The position numbers were made by a program, and so were the translations under genes. The notes below the pieces were generated by a model. It saw nothing but the letters and a program-made list of their open reading frames with translations. It was not told the origin of the DNA and searched no databases. Positions 1 through 7,643 of a stretch of DNA of 54,246 nt are shown here, piece by piece. How positions within the stretch are numbered: position 1 is the stretch's first letter; each line of letters opens with the position of its first letter. Source of the DNA: Bacillota bacterium (GTDB lineage: Bacteria > Bacillota > Clostridia > Lachnospirales > Lachnospiraceae); NCBI GenBank assembly GCA_902363515.1, contig CABJAN010000022.1, positions 1 to 54,246 of the forward strand. Reading direction: 5' to 3'.

Positions 1-20
1 GTGATTAAATTTTACATCAA

Positions 21-46
21 AAAGGAATAGGATTCCTTATATTTTT
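21..46 (+). terminator. weak terminator-like hairpin at window edge
   Basis: A 7-bp perfect inverted repeat (AAGGAAT at 22-28, ATTCCTT at 32-38) with a 3-nt loop is followed by a short T-rich run. It could end a gene lying left of the window. No upstream gene is visible, so the role is inferred. Confidence 0.3.
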
Positions 47-201
47 GGCATTTTTAAAAAGTTGTTAATAATCAGCAAGGATGATTATAGGTTCTGTGGA
101 TAAAACTGCGGAAACTCAAGTAAGGTAAAGGATGGAAAAATGAAGTGTTGTGTGATACACTTAGGACTATCATATTTACGAAAGAGGGGAAACATAAGAA
201 A

Positions 202-1944
202 ATGAAAACAAGTGTATTATTAAAGCGGTTTATACCTTATTACGGAAAATATAAGGGCATTATGGTCATGGACTTGTTCTGTGCCGCGCTTACTACGGTA
301 TGCGAATTAGTGCTTCCGCTGATTCTCCGTTATATTACGGATATTGGAATGCGGGATCTGGCGTCCCTTACTGTGAAAACAGTGGTTACCATAGGAATGT
401 TGTATTTTGCACTTCGCATTATTGACGGTATGGCAAGTTTTTATATGGCGTATATTGGACATGTTATGGGGGCGTCTATTGAAACCGATATGAGAGAAGA
501 TGCTTTTCGGCACTTGCAGAAATTATCTGACAATTATTTTAACAATACGAAGATTGGTCAGATTATGTCCAGGATTACCAGTGATTTGTTTGATGTCACG
601 GAATTTGCCCATCACTGTCCGGAAGAGTTTTTTATTGCTTTATTAAAAGGTGTCGTATCTTTTCTGATTCTTGCAAGGGTAAATGTATTATTGACAGTGA
701 TTATTTTTATTCTGATTCCGGTTATGGCGATTTCCTGTACATATTTTAACCTGCAGGTACGAAGAGCCTTTAAGAAGCAGAGAAATCACATAGGAGAGCT
801 GAATGCCAGAATCGAAGACAGCCTTTTAGGTAATAAGGTAGTACGGGCTTTTGCAAATGAAAACGTGGAGATTCAGAAATTTGATAAGGATAATCAGGAA
901 TTCCTGAAGATTAAACGCCATACTTATAAGTATATGGCAGCTTTTCAGAATACTATCCGCATTTTTGATGGATTGATGTATGTGGTTGTGATTGTGGCGG
1001 GTGGCATTTTTATGATTAAAGGGCTGATTGCTCCGGCAGATTTGGTTGCATATACCATGTACGTAACTACACTTCTGACTACCATTCGCCGTATTATTGA
1101 ATTTGCAGAGCAATTCCAGAGAGGTATGACAGGGATTGAGCGTTTTGCAGAATTGATGGAAGCAGAGATTGATATTTTCGACGAAGAGGGCGCTGTTCCT
1201 CTGGAAAATGTAAAAGGAGAGATTACGTTTCGGAATGTATCTTTTGAGTACCCGGATGATCATACACCGGTATTGTCTCAGATTAATCTTACGATTAAAC
1301 CTGGAGAAAAAGTTGCTCTGGTAGGTCCATCCGGTGGTGGAAAGACAACATTATGCAGTCTGATTCCGAGATTTTATGATCCAACAGAGGGAGAAATCCT
1401 TTTGGACGGACAAAATATCAAGAATGTGACACTGAAAAGTCTGAGAAGTAATATTGGTGTAGTGCAGCAGGACATATACTTATTTTCAGGTACTGTTTAT
1501 GAAAATATTGCTTATGGAAAGACAGATGCCACCAAGGAAGAAGTCATTCAGGCAGCAAAAATGGCTGGCGCTCATGAGTTTATTATGGAACTCAAGGATG
1601 GATATGATACTTATGTGGGCGAGCGTGGTGTAAAGCTTTCCGGAGGACAGAAGCAGAGAATCAGTATTGCCAGAGTCATGGTGCGTTCTCCGAAACTGGT
1701 AATACTGGATGAGGCTACAGCGAGTCTGGATAACGAAAGTGAACATCTGGTAGCGGAATCTCTGGACAAACTGGCAGCGGGAAGAACTACCATTACCATT
1801 GCACACAGACTTACCACCATTCATGGGGCGGACAGAATTCTGGTGCTTTCCGGCAATCATATTGTAGAAGAGGGAAACCATGAAACCTTGATGGAGAAAC
1901 AGGGAATTTATTATCAGTTATATACATCTTCCAGTATTCAATAA
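202..1944 (+). CDS. ABC exporter, fused membrane and ATP-binding domains
   Basis: This is a half-transporter of about 580 residues that would dimerise in the cytoplasmic membrane and export a substrate that cannot be named from sequence. The first ~320 residues hold the six-helix exporter domain. The nucleotide-binding domain has canonical motifs: Walker A GPSGGGKT, signature LSGGQKQR, Walker B LVILDEATASLD and H-loop IAHRLTT, so both ATP sites of a homodimer should be active. The frame is open from a GTG at 145, but the ATG at 202 gives the usual family length and follows a GAGGGG stretch, so I chose it. It stands alone, with a promoter for the next gene downstream. Confidence 0.88.
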   Translation: MKTSVLLKRFIPYYGKYKGIMVMDLFCAALTTVCELVLPLILRYITDIGMRDLASLTVKTVVTIGMLYFALRIIDGMASFYMAYIGHVMGASIETDMREDAFRHLQKLSDNYFNNTKIGQIMSRITSDLFDVTEFAHHCPEEFFIALLKGVVSFLILARVNVLLTVIIFILIPVMAISCTYFNLQVRRAFKKQRNHIGELNARIEDSLLGNKVVRAFANENVEIQKFDKDNQEFLKIKRHTYKYMAAFQNTIRIFDGLMYVVVIVAGGIFMIKGLIAPADLVAYTMYVTTLLTTIRRIIEFAEQFQRGMTGIERFAELMEAEIDIFDEEGAVPLENVKGEITFRNVSFEYPDDHTPVLSQINLTIKPGEKVALVGPSGGGKTTLCSLIPRFYDPTEGEILLDGQNIKNVTLKSLRSNIGVVQQDIYLFSGTVYENIAYGKTDATKEEVIQAAKMAGAHEFIMELKDGYDTYVGERGVKLSGGQKQRISIARVMVRSPKLVILDEATASLDNESEHLVAESLDKLAAGRTTITIAHRLTTIHGADRILVLSGNHIVEEGNHETLMEKQGIYYQLYTSSSIQ

Positions 1945-1998
1945 AGTTCTATACTTTAGAAGAAGGTAAATTCGTTTTCAATTTAAAGTAATAAAACA

Positions 1999-2027
1999 TT
2001 GATTTGTGAAAAGAAAGCACGTATAAT
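1999..2027 (+). promoter_or_regulatory. sigma-A promoter for aminotransferase
   Basis: TTGATT (1999-2004) and TATAAT (2022-2027) are separated by 17 nt, about 50 nt upstream of the aminotransferase start. Confidence 0.75.
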
Positions 2028-2079
2028 TGGGAAAGAGTGAAACAGTCTATAGTTATAGAAGCAATGGGAGGATGAAAAG

Positions 2080-3267
2080 ATGATAGCAGATAAAATGAAA
2101 ACAATGATTCAGAATAGTTCTGCAATCAGAGCAATGTTTGAAGAAGGGAAAAAAATGGCTGCACAGTATGGGGCTGAGAATGTTTATGATTTCAGTCTTG
2201 GAAACCCTAATGTGCCTGCGCCTGCAAAGGTAAAAGAGGCAATTTTAGAGGAACTGGAAAATGACGATCCTGTGATGCTTCATGGTTACATGAGCAACAG
2301 TGGCTATGAGGATGTGCGGGAAGCAGTAGCGAATTCTCTTAATAAAAGGTTTGATACCAATTTTCATGCAGGGAATATTGTGATGACTGTGGGAGCAGCA
2401 GGTGGCTTAAATGTAGCTTTAAAAACATTGTTAAATCCAGAGGATGAAGTGCTGGTGATTGCGCCTTATTTCGGAGAATATAATTCTTATGTGGCTAATT
2501 ATGATGGTGTGGTAGTAGTAGTAAGTCCGGATACAGAGACTTTTCAGCCTAATCTAAAAGAAATGGAGGAAAAAATCACAGAGAAAACAAAGGCTGTGAT
2601 TGTAAACTCCCCCAATAATCCTACAGGTGTGGTTTATTCTGAAAAAACGATTCAGGCTATGGCGGATCTGTTAAGAAGAAAGCAGGAAGAGTTTCATACA
2701 GATATATATTTGATTTCAGATGAACCATACAGAGAACTGGCTTATGATGGGGTAAAAGTACCTTATCTTACGAAATACTATGAGAATACGATTGTAGGAT
2801 ATTCTTTTAGTAAGTCCTTGTCCCTGCCGGGAGAGCGCATTGGGTATCTGGTAATTCCCGATGAAGCAGCAGATGCAGAAGATATACAGGCCGCAGCCAA
2901 TGTTGCAACCAGAATTTTAGGGTATGTCAATGCCCCTTCCCTGATGCAGAGGGCAGTTGCCAGGTGTCTGGACGCACAGGCAGATGTTCCGTATTATGAC
3001 AGGAACAGAGAGGCATTATATACAGGACTGAAGAAACTGGGATTTTCCTGTATTAAACCGGAAGGAGCGTTCTACCTGTTTGTGAAGTCTCCGGTGGAGG
3101 ACGAAAGGGTATTTTGCCAGGCGGCGAAGAAACACCATATTCTTATTGTGCCAGGGTCTTCCTTTGCGTGTCCTGGATATGTGAGAATTGCTTATTGTGT
3201 TTCATATGAAACTATTGTGAATTCTATGGATGGATTTAAGAAGCTGGCAGAAGAATTTCAGCTATAG
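2080..3267 (+). CDS. PLP-dependent aminotransferase, class I (fold type I)
   Basis: A 395-residue cytoplasmic aminotransferase related to aspartate aminotransferases. The PLP-binding lysine is K245 in the stretch YSFSKSLSLPGERIGY. The NSPNNPTG motif, which binds cofactor and substrate carboxylate, is near residue 178, and the ISDEPY motif holds the aspartate that contacts the pyridine nitrogen. Start ATG 2080 has a GGGAGGA ribosome site 7 nt upstream. The amino donor cannot be read from the sequence; aspartate or aromatic/branched amino acids are the usual choices. It has its own promoter and terminator, so it is monocistronic. Confidence 0.88.
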   Translation: MIADKMKTMIQNSSAIRAMFEEGKKMAAQYGAENVYDFSLGNPNVPAPAKVKEAILEELENDDPVMLHGYMSNSGYEDVREAVANSLNKRFDTNFHAGNIVMTVGAAGGLNVALKTLLNPEDEVLVIAPYFGEYNSYVANYDGVVVVVSPDTETFQPNLKEMEEKITEKTKAVIVNSPNNPTGVVYSEKTIQAMADLLRRKQEEFHTDIYLISDEPYRELAYDGVKVPYLTKYYENTIVGYSFSKSLSLPGERIGYLVIPDEAADAEDIQAAANVATRILGYVNAPSLMQRAVARCLDAQADVPYYDRNREALYTGLKKLGFSCIKPEGAFYLFVKSPVEDERVFCQAAKKHHILIVPGSSFACPGYVRIAYCVSYETIVNSMDGFKKLAEEFQL

Positions 3268-3292
3268 AAAGGCATAGAGTGCTAAAAAAGGA

Positions 3293-3335
3293 CCTCTGGA
3301 TTTCCCTGGAGACAGGATGAAATCCAGAGGTTTTG
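3293..3335 (+). terminator. terminator of aminotransferase gene
   Basis: CCTCTGGATTT (3293-3303) pairs with AAATCCAGAGG (3320-3330). A nested CCTG/CAGG pair sits in the loop and TTTTG follows. It lies 25 nt after the aminotransferase stop codon. Confidence 0.75.
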
Positions 3336-3350
3336 TATATGGGACTTCTT

Positions 3351-3391
3351 AGAAAAAAAGAAACGCCTGACAGGGGAGCTGTCAGGCGTTT
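3351..3391 (-). terminator. minus-strand intrinsic terminator of candidate sRNA
   Basis: A perfect 13-bp stem joins 3361-3373 and 3379-3391 around a 5-nt loop. Read on the minus strand it is followed by CTTTTTTTCT, a good U-tract; on the plus strand there is no proper U-tract. It therefore points to a minus-strand transcript entering from the right, where no coding gene is found. Confidence 0.75.
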
Positions 3392-3464
3392 CGAGGGGAG
3401 TATAAATAATTAAATAAGGGGTTATAATGTAAAAAAAATTTTTGAAGGGTAAATTCTTTTTACA
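3352..3464 (-). ncRNA. candidate small RNA with repeated C-rich motifs
   Basis: This is a predicted transcript of about 110 nt on the minus strand. A promoter (TTGCAT, 17-nt spacer, TATAAT) lies just right of it and a strong terminator ends it. The RNA is AU-rich except for four C-runs that appear on the plus strand as GGG or GGGG at 3374-3376 (loop of the terminator hairpin), 3395-3398, 3418-3421 and 3447-3449. No open reading frame of note lies inside. In other Firmicutes, single-stranded C-rich motifs of small RNAs pair with Shine-Dalgarno sequences; applying that here is inference. The rest of the 3268-3629 gap holds two hairpins and AT-rich DNA only. Confidence 0.5.
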
Positions 3465-3470
3465 ACCCAT

Positions 3471-3499
3471 ATTATAATATAAAAGGAAAAAAAATGCAA
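3471..3499 (-). promoter_or_regulatory. minus-strand promoter of candidate sRNA
   Basis: Read on the minus strand, TTGCAT (3499-3494) and TATAAT (3476-3471) are spaced 17 nt apart, which would start transcription near 3464. Confidence 0.6.
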
Positions 3500-3629
3500 T
3501 AATATTATTTTTTTCTTAAAAATTTGTAGAAATTTATGAAATAGTTTTTAATATTTATTCAGGGAATATTTTTGGAGACAATAGGGATAATAAGAAGGTA
3601 ACTAAAAAGCATTTCAGGAGGTAGAAATA

Positions 3630-3851
3630 ATGGCAAAGAATACTATGAACACCAATAGCAAAAACAGCACAAATAGCACAAGCAATACAAGTAACAGAAA
3701 CAGCACGAGCAATACAACAAGTAATGCAAATAACAAAAATAAAGCGGCTAAGAACAGCAGCGAAAAAAACTGCCATAACGCAAATAATTCTAACAGCAAC
3801 AAAAATGCATCAGACAGAAACAGCACAAAATCAATGTTTGATTATGAGTAG
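3630..3851 (+). CDS. small Asn/Ser/Thr-rich low-complexity protein
   Basis: A 73-residue hydrophilic protein in which about 46 residues are Asn, Ser or Thr (22 Asn). The tail ends acidic and aromatic (MFDYE) and there is a single Cys. It has no membrane segment or signal peptide. Coding is supported by a strong AGGAGGT ribosome site 7 nt before ATG 3630 and a terminator right after the stop, which makes it a separate gene. I do not recognise the family. The composition and size recall small Asn/Gln-rich spore proteins such as gamma-type SASPs of bacilli, but without shared motifs this is only a suggestion. The opposite-strand frame is Leu/Phe-rich and an artefact of the repeats. Confidence 0.7.
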   Translation: MAKNTMNTNSKNSTNSTSNTSNRNSTSNTTSNANNKNKAAKNSSEKNCHNANNSNSNKNASDRNSTKSMFDYE

Positions 3852-3873
3852 GTTCATTGCTGAGTAATAAGTG

Positions 3874-3902
3874 GGAGTCGTCCTGTGTGGCGGCTCCTTT
3901 TT
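3874..3902 (+). terminator. terminator of Asn-rich protein gene
   Basis: GGAGTCG (3874-3880) pairs with CGGCTCC (3891-3897, one G-U pair), followed by TTTTT. Confidence 0.75.
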
Positions 3903-3957
3903 GTGGCTTTATTTATAAAAACGGAAAGTTTAAAAATTGATATTTTAGATTTAATTA

Positions 3958-3986
3958 TTGATACATGGTACAGAAAAAATTGTGAT
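3958..3986 (+). promoter_or_regulatory. promoter of maltodextrin transport operon
   Basis: TTGATA (3958-3963) and TGTGAT (3981-3986) are 17 nt apart, about 45 nt before the binding-protein gene. I saw no convincing cre or MalR operator here. Confidence 0.55.
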
Positions 3987-4031
3987 AGAGTAGAAAAACA
4001 GCAGTAATACAGGAAAAAGGAGAAAAGGGAA

Positions 4032-5297
4032 ATGAAAAAAAGAACATTAGCATGTTTGCTGGCAGGAATTTTGGCCGTAGGAAGTCTGGCAGGATGCGGA
4101 AAAAAAGAAGAACAGACATCTGGAGCTAAGACAGAAAGTGGATATGCAAAAAATGCAAAATTAAAAGTATGGGGGTCTCAGGAAGACCAGGAAATGTATA
4201 AGAAAATGATTGAAGAATTCCAGAAGGAAAATCCGGAAGCAGCAGACTGGGAAATCGAACTGGCTGTTGTTATGGGAGCAGATGCAAAAACAGAGTTATT
4301 AAAAGATGCATCTACAGCAGCAGATGTATTTGATTTTGCTTCTGACCAGGTAATGGAGTTGCAGGCAGCAAATGCATTATACCGTATTACCAAGAACAAA
4401 GATGAAATCATAGCAAATAATCTGGACACTGCAATACAGTCCGCAAGTGTAGATGGTGAGCTTTATGGATATCCGGTAGCATCTACAACATTTTTGATGT
4501 TTTATGATAAGAGTATGTACACAGAAGAAGAGGTAAAGAACCTGAATACCATGATGGAAAAACAGCTTCCTGAAGGCGTTACCAACTTCTCCATGGATAT
4601 TGACAATGGATGGTATAATTCCTGTTTCTTTCAGGCAGCAGGCTGCAGACTATTCGGAGAAGACGGAACAGATCCGAAATCCTGTGACTTTAACAGCGAA
4701 AAGGGATTATTAGCAGGAAATTACCTGGCAGATTTAGCAGCTAATCCCAAATTTGCTAACCAGGATGGAGCGGTTCTTTTAAAAGCTTTTGAAAATCGTA
4801 CTTTAGGAGCAACCTTTACAGGTGGATGGGATGCAGAGCTGATTAAAGGATATCTGGGAGATGATTATGGAGTAACAAAATTACCAGAAGTAACATTTGA
4901 AGACGGTACAACAGCTCAGCTTGCAAGTATGATGAACTTCAACCTGACAGGGGTTAATGCTCAGACAAAATATCCGGCAGAAGCAATGCTGTTAGCAGAG
5001 TGGATGACCAACAGTGATACTGCATTAGAAATGCGTTATGAAATGAGACCGGCAGCTTCCACCAATAAAAAAATGGAAGAAACTATTGCAGCAGATACAG
5101 AAAATGAAGCCTTAAAAGCTCTTACAGAACAGGCACAGTTATCTGTCTTACAGACATCTATTCCTCAGGTTGCTAATTTCTGGACACCAACAGAAGCATT
5201 TGGAGCAGGCTTAATGAACCAGTCCATTACCAGAGATAATATGCAGGAAAGCCTGGATACCATGGTAAAAAATATTCTGTCTAAATTAGGAGAATAA
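4032..5297 (+). CDS. maltodextrin-type ABC transporter binding lipoprotein
   Basis: A 421-residue family 1 extracellular sugar-binding protein anchored to the outer face of the membrane. The signal peptide ends in a lipobox (LAGC) with the acylated Cys at residue 22, followed by a short Lys/Glu/Ser linker and the binding domain beginning near LKVWGSQEDQ. The GGWDAEL and MRPAAST stretches are typical of maltose/maltodextrin-binding proteins. AAAAGGAGAAAAGG precedes ATG 4032. Two permease genes of the maltose type follow within 41 nt and pullulanase lies beyond, so the likely ligand is maltodextrin. The exact chain length and branching preference cannot be read. Confidence 0.88.
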   Translation: MKKRTLACLLAGILAVGSLAGCGKKEEQTSGAKTESGYAKNAKLKVWGSQEDQEMYKKMIEEFQKENPEAADWEIELAVVMGADAKTELLKDASTAADVFDFASDQVMELQAANALYRITKNKDEIIANNLDTAIQSASVDGELYGYPVASTTFLMFYDKSMYTEEEVKNLNTMMEKQLPEGVTNFSMDIDNGWYNSCFFQAAGCRLFGEDGTDPKSCDFNSEKGLLAGNYLADLAANPKFANQDGAVLLKAFENRTLGATFTGGWDAELIKGYLGDDYGVTKLPEVTFEDGTTAQLASMMNFNLTGVNAQTKYPAEAMLLAEWMTNSDTALEMRYEMRPAASTNKKMEETIAADTENEALKALTEQAQLSVLQTSIPQVANFWTPTEAFGAGLMNQSITRDNMQESLDTMVKNILSKLGE

Positions 5298-5338
5298 CAG
5301 ACAAGAATCTTTGTGAACAAATGTAGAGAGGGAACAAA

Positions 5339-6715
5339 ATGAAAAACAGTAAGAAAGGAAAAAATAGTAATGTATTTTCTTTTTTAAAGAAAGCATTTCT
5401 GGAAGGTGATTTAAAAACCAGACTTTCTTTTCTCATTCTGGGATTTGGAAATATATTACATAAACAGATTGTAAAAGGAATCCTGTTTCTGGCCATTGAG
5501 ATTGCATTCCTTATTTTTATGGTGCAGTATGGTGCAGGTGCCATTGGAGACCTGTGGACCCTGGGAGAAACACAGCAGGGATGGGTATACAATGAGACAC
5601 TGGGGATTGATGTACTCCAGGATGGTGATAACTCTATGCTGATACTGCTGTATGGCGTAGCATCGGTGTTCGTGGTACTTGGTTTTTTGATTGTGTACTA
5701 TTTTAACATTAAATGTGCCTTTTCTGTACAGAAGATGGCAGAAAATAAACAGCATATACCGAACTTCCGGGAAGAATTAAAAGAATATCTGAATTCAAAA
5801 CTTCATGTAACATTAATGGCATTTCCTCTTACTGGTATTCTTTTGTTTACCATTTTGCCCTTGGTTTTCATGATTTTGATTGCGTTTACCAATTATGACA
5901 GCACACACCAGCCACCAGGTAATTTGTTTACCTGGGTTGGGCTGGATAACTTCAAAACCATGCTGGGAGCAGGAAGCACCATTGCAAAAACCTTCTGGCC
6001 TGTTTTGGGATGGACTCTGGTATGGGCGGTTGCAGCAACTTTTACCACCTACTTTGGGGGAATTTTACTGGCACTTCTTATTAATAAAAAGAATGTACGG
6101 TTAAAAGGACTTTGGAGAACCATGTTTGTTATTTCTATTGCGGTTCCTCAGTTTGTAACACTTTTGACCATGAGTACCATGCTGGAAAATGAAGGTGCGG
6201 TAAATGTGCTCCTTCAGAGTCTTGGACTGATCAGTCAGCCAATTCCATTTTGGGATGACCCTATGATTGCCAGAATTACTATTATTGCCATTAATTTCTG
6301 GATTGGTGTTCCGTATACCATGTTGACAGTCAGCGGTATTTTGATGAATATTCCGAAAGAATTGTATGAAGCTGCCAAGGTGGATGGCGCAAATAACAGA
6401 GTTATTTTCTTTAAGATTACCATGCCATATGTGTTGTTCATTACAGGGCCAACCCTGATTACCAGCTTTATTGGCAATATCAATAACTTTAATGTTATTT
6501 ATCTGCTTACAGGAGGCGGACCGGCTGATTTGAATTACTTCCAGGCAGGAAAAACAGACCTTCTGGTTACCTGGCTTTACAAGCTGACAACAACCGGAAA
6601 AGAGTATTCGTATGCTTCAACCATTGGTATTATTGTCTTTATTCTGTCTGCAACGGTTTCTCTGCTTGCATACAGGCGGACAGCAGCATATAAAGAGGAA
6701 GGAGATTTCTCATAA
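5339..6715 (+). CDS. maltodextrin ABC permease, MalF type
   Basis: A 458-residue inner-membrane permease. An N-terminal extension of about 150 residues carries two to three hydrophobic segments, as in MalF-type subunits, followed by the six-helix transport core. The EAA loop that contacts the ATPase reads KELYEAAKVDGANNRVIFFKITMP at roughly residues 339-362 (quoted in part: EAAKVDGA). GAGAGGGAAC precedes ATG 5339. Its stop overlaps the start of the MalG-type gene (TAATG), indicating translational coupling. No ATPase gene is present in this operon. Confidence 0.88.
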   Translation: MKNSKKGKNSNVFSFLKKAFLEGDLKTRLSFLILGFGNILHKQIVKGILFLAIEIAFLIFMVQYGAGAIGDLWTLGETQQGWVYNETLGIDVLQDGDNSMLILLYGVASVFVVLGFLIVYYFNIKCAFSVQKMAENKQHIPNFREELKEYLNSKLHVTLMAFPLTGILLFTILPLVFMILIAFTNYDSTHQPPGNLFTWVGLDNFKTMLGAGSTIAKTFWPVLGWTLVWAVAATFTTYFGGILLALLINKKNVRLKGLWRTMFVISIAVPQFVTLLTMSTMLENEGAVNVLLQSLGLISQPIPFWDDPMIARITIIAINFWIGVPYTMLTVSGILMNIPKELYEAAKVDGANNRVIFFKITMPYVLFITGPTLITSFIGNINNFNVIYLLTGGGPADLNYFQAGKTDLLVTWLYKLTTTGKEYSYASTIGIIVFILSATVSLLAYRRTAAYKEEGDFS

Positions 6716-7554
6716 TGAAAATTAAGAAAATGTTAGATACCGGGATTTCTCATGTTGTGCTGGCAGTTTTAAGTGTTATCTGGATTTTGCCTATTTTATG
6801 GGTTATCCTTACATCATTTCGTGGAGAACCTGGGTCTTTTACACCATATTTTTGGCCGAAGCGTTTTACTATTGACAATTATATTAATTTATTTACGGAT
6901 ACACAGTTTCATTTTGCACAGTGGTTTATGAATACATTGTTTGTAGCAGTATGTTCCTGTGTGCTTTCTACCTTTTTTAACCTGGCTACTGCATATTGTC
7001 TTTCCAGACTGCAGTTTGCTATCAGAAAACCATTTATGAATCTGGCGCTGATTTTGGGAATGTTTCCAGGCTTCATGTCCATGATTGCCATTTACTATAT
7101 TTTAAAAGGTATTGGTATCAGTCAGTCTCTGGTTGCATTGATTCTGGTTTATTCCGGAGGCGCGGGACTTGGCTTTTATATTGCCAAGGGATTTTTTGAT
7201 ACGGTTCCGAAATCTCTGGATGAATCAGCTATTTTGGACGGTGCAACCAAGTTCCAGGTATTTACAAAAATTGTATTGCCATTATCAAAACCAATGATTA
7301 CGTATACTGCGCTGACTTCCTTTATGGCTCCGTGGGTGGACTACATCTTTGCCAGTGTCATTATGGGTGATAATTATGAGAAGTATACAGTTGCTATCGG
7401 TCTTGCAAAAATGTTAGACCGGGAATTTATTAACTATTATTATACAAGATTTGCAGCAGGAAGTGTTCTGGTTTCTATACCAATAGCCATTGTCTTTATT
7501 ATTATGCAAAGATTTTATGTAGAAGGTGTAGCGGATGGTGCTGTAAAAGGTTAA
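6715..7554 (+). CDS. maltodextrin ABC permease, MalG type
   Basis: A 279-residue inner-membrane permease with six predicted helices. The EAA loop is present as SAILDGATKFQVF, with Ser in place of the first Ala of the classical EAA, which is common in MalG homologues. It ends in a short tail (EGVADGAVKG), also usual for MalG-type subunits. The start codon overlaps the stop of the MalF-type gene by one base. A strong terminator closes the transport operon 10 nt after the stop, before the pullulanase gene. Confidence 0.88.
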   Translation: MKIKKMLDTGISHVVLAVLSVIWILPILWVILTSFRGEPGSFTPYFWPKRFTIDNYINLFTDTQFHFAQWFMNTLFVAVCSCVLSTFFNLATAYCLSRLQFAIRKPFMNLALILGMFPGFMSMIAIYYILKGIGISQSLVALILVYSGGAGLGFYIAKGFFDTVPKSLDESAILDGATKFQVFTKIVLPLSKPMITYTALTSFMAPWVDYIFASVIMGDNYEKYTVAIGLAKMLDREFINYYYTRFAAGSVLVSIPIAIVFIIMQRFYVEGVADGAVKG

Positions 7555-7564
7555 GGAAAAAGGG

Positions 7565-7610
7565 GGGATGTCGCATTAATGGATATGCACTTAATGCGGC
7601 ATCCCTTTTT
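7565..7610 (+). terminator. terminator after maltodextrin permeases
   Basis: A 15-bp stem (7565-7579 with 7591-7605, one G-U pair) has an 11-nt loop and is followed by TTTTT. It probably makes pullulanase expression partial or separate. Confidence 0.85.
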
Positions 7611-7643
7611 GTGAAAGAAAAAGAAAGATAAGGAGAAAATCAC

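Noticed and set aside
3282..3470. 62-codon minus-strand frame
   Set aside because: It is made mostly of two hairpins and AT-rich spacer and has no ribosome site; the candidate sRNA explains the signals better.
3614..3826. Leu/Phe-rich open frame on the minus strand opposite the Asn-rich gene
   Set aside because: It is the complement of AAC/AGC-type codon repeats, has no ribosome site, and its composition is a by-product of the plus-strand gene.
3900..4031. cre or MalR operator before the maltodextrin operon
   Set aside because: Only weak partial matches to a cre consensus were seen (around AAAACGGAAAGTTT), not enough to call.
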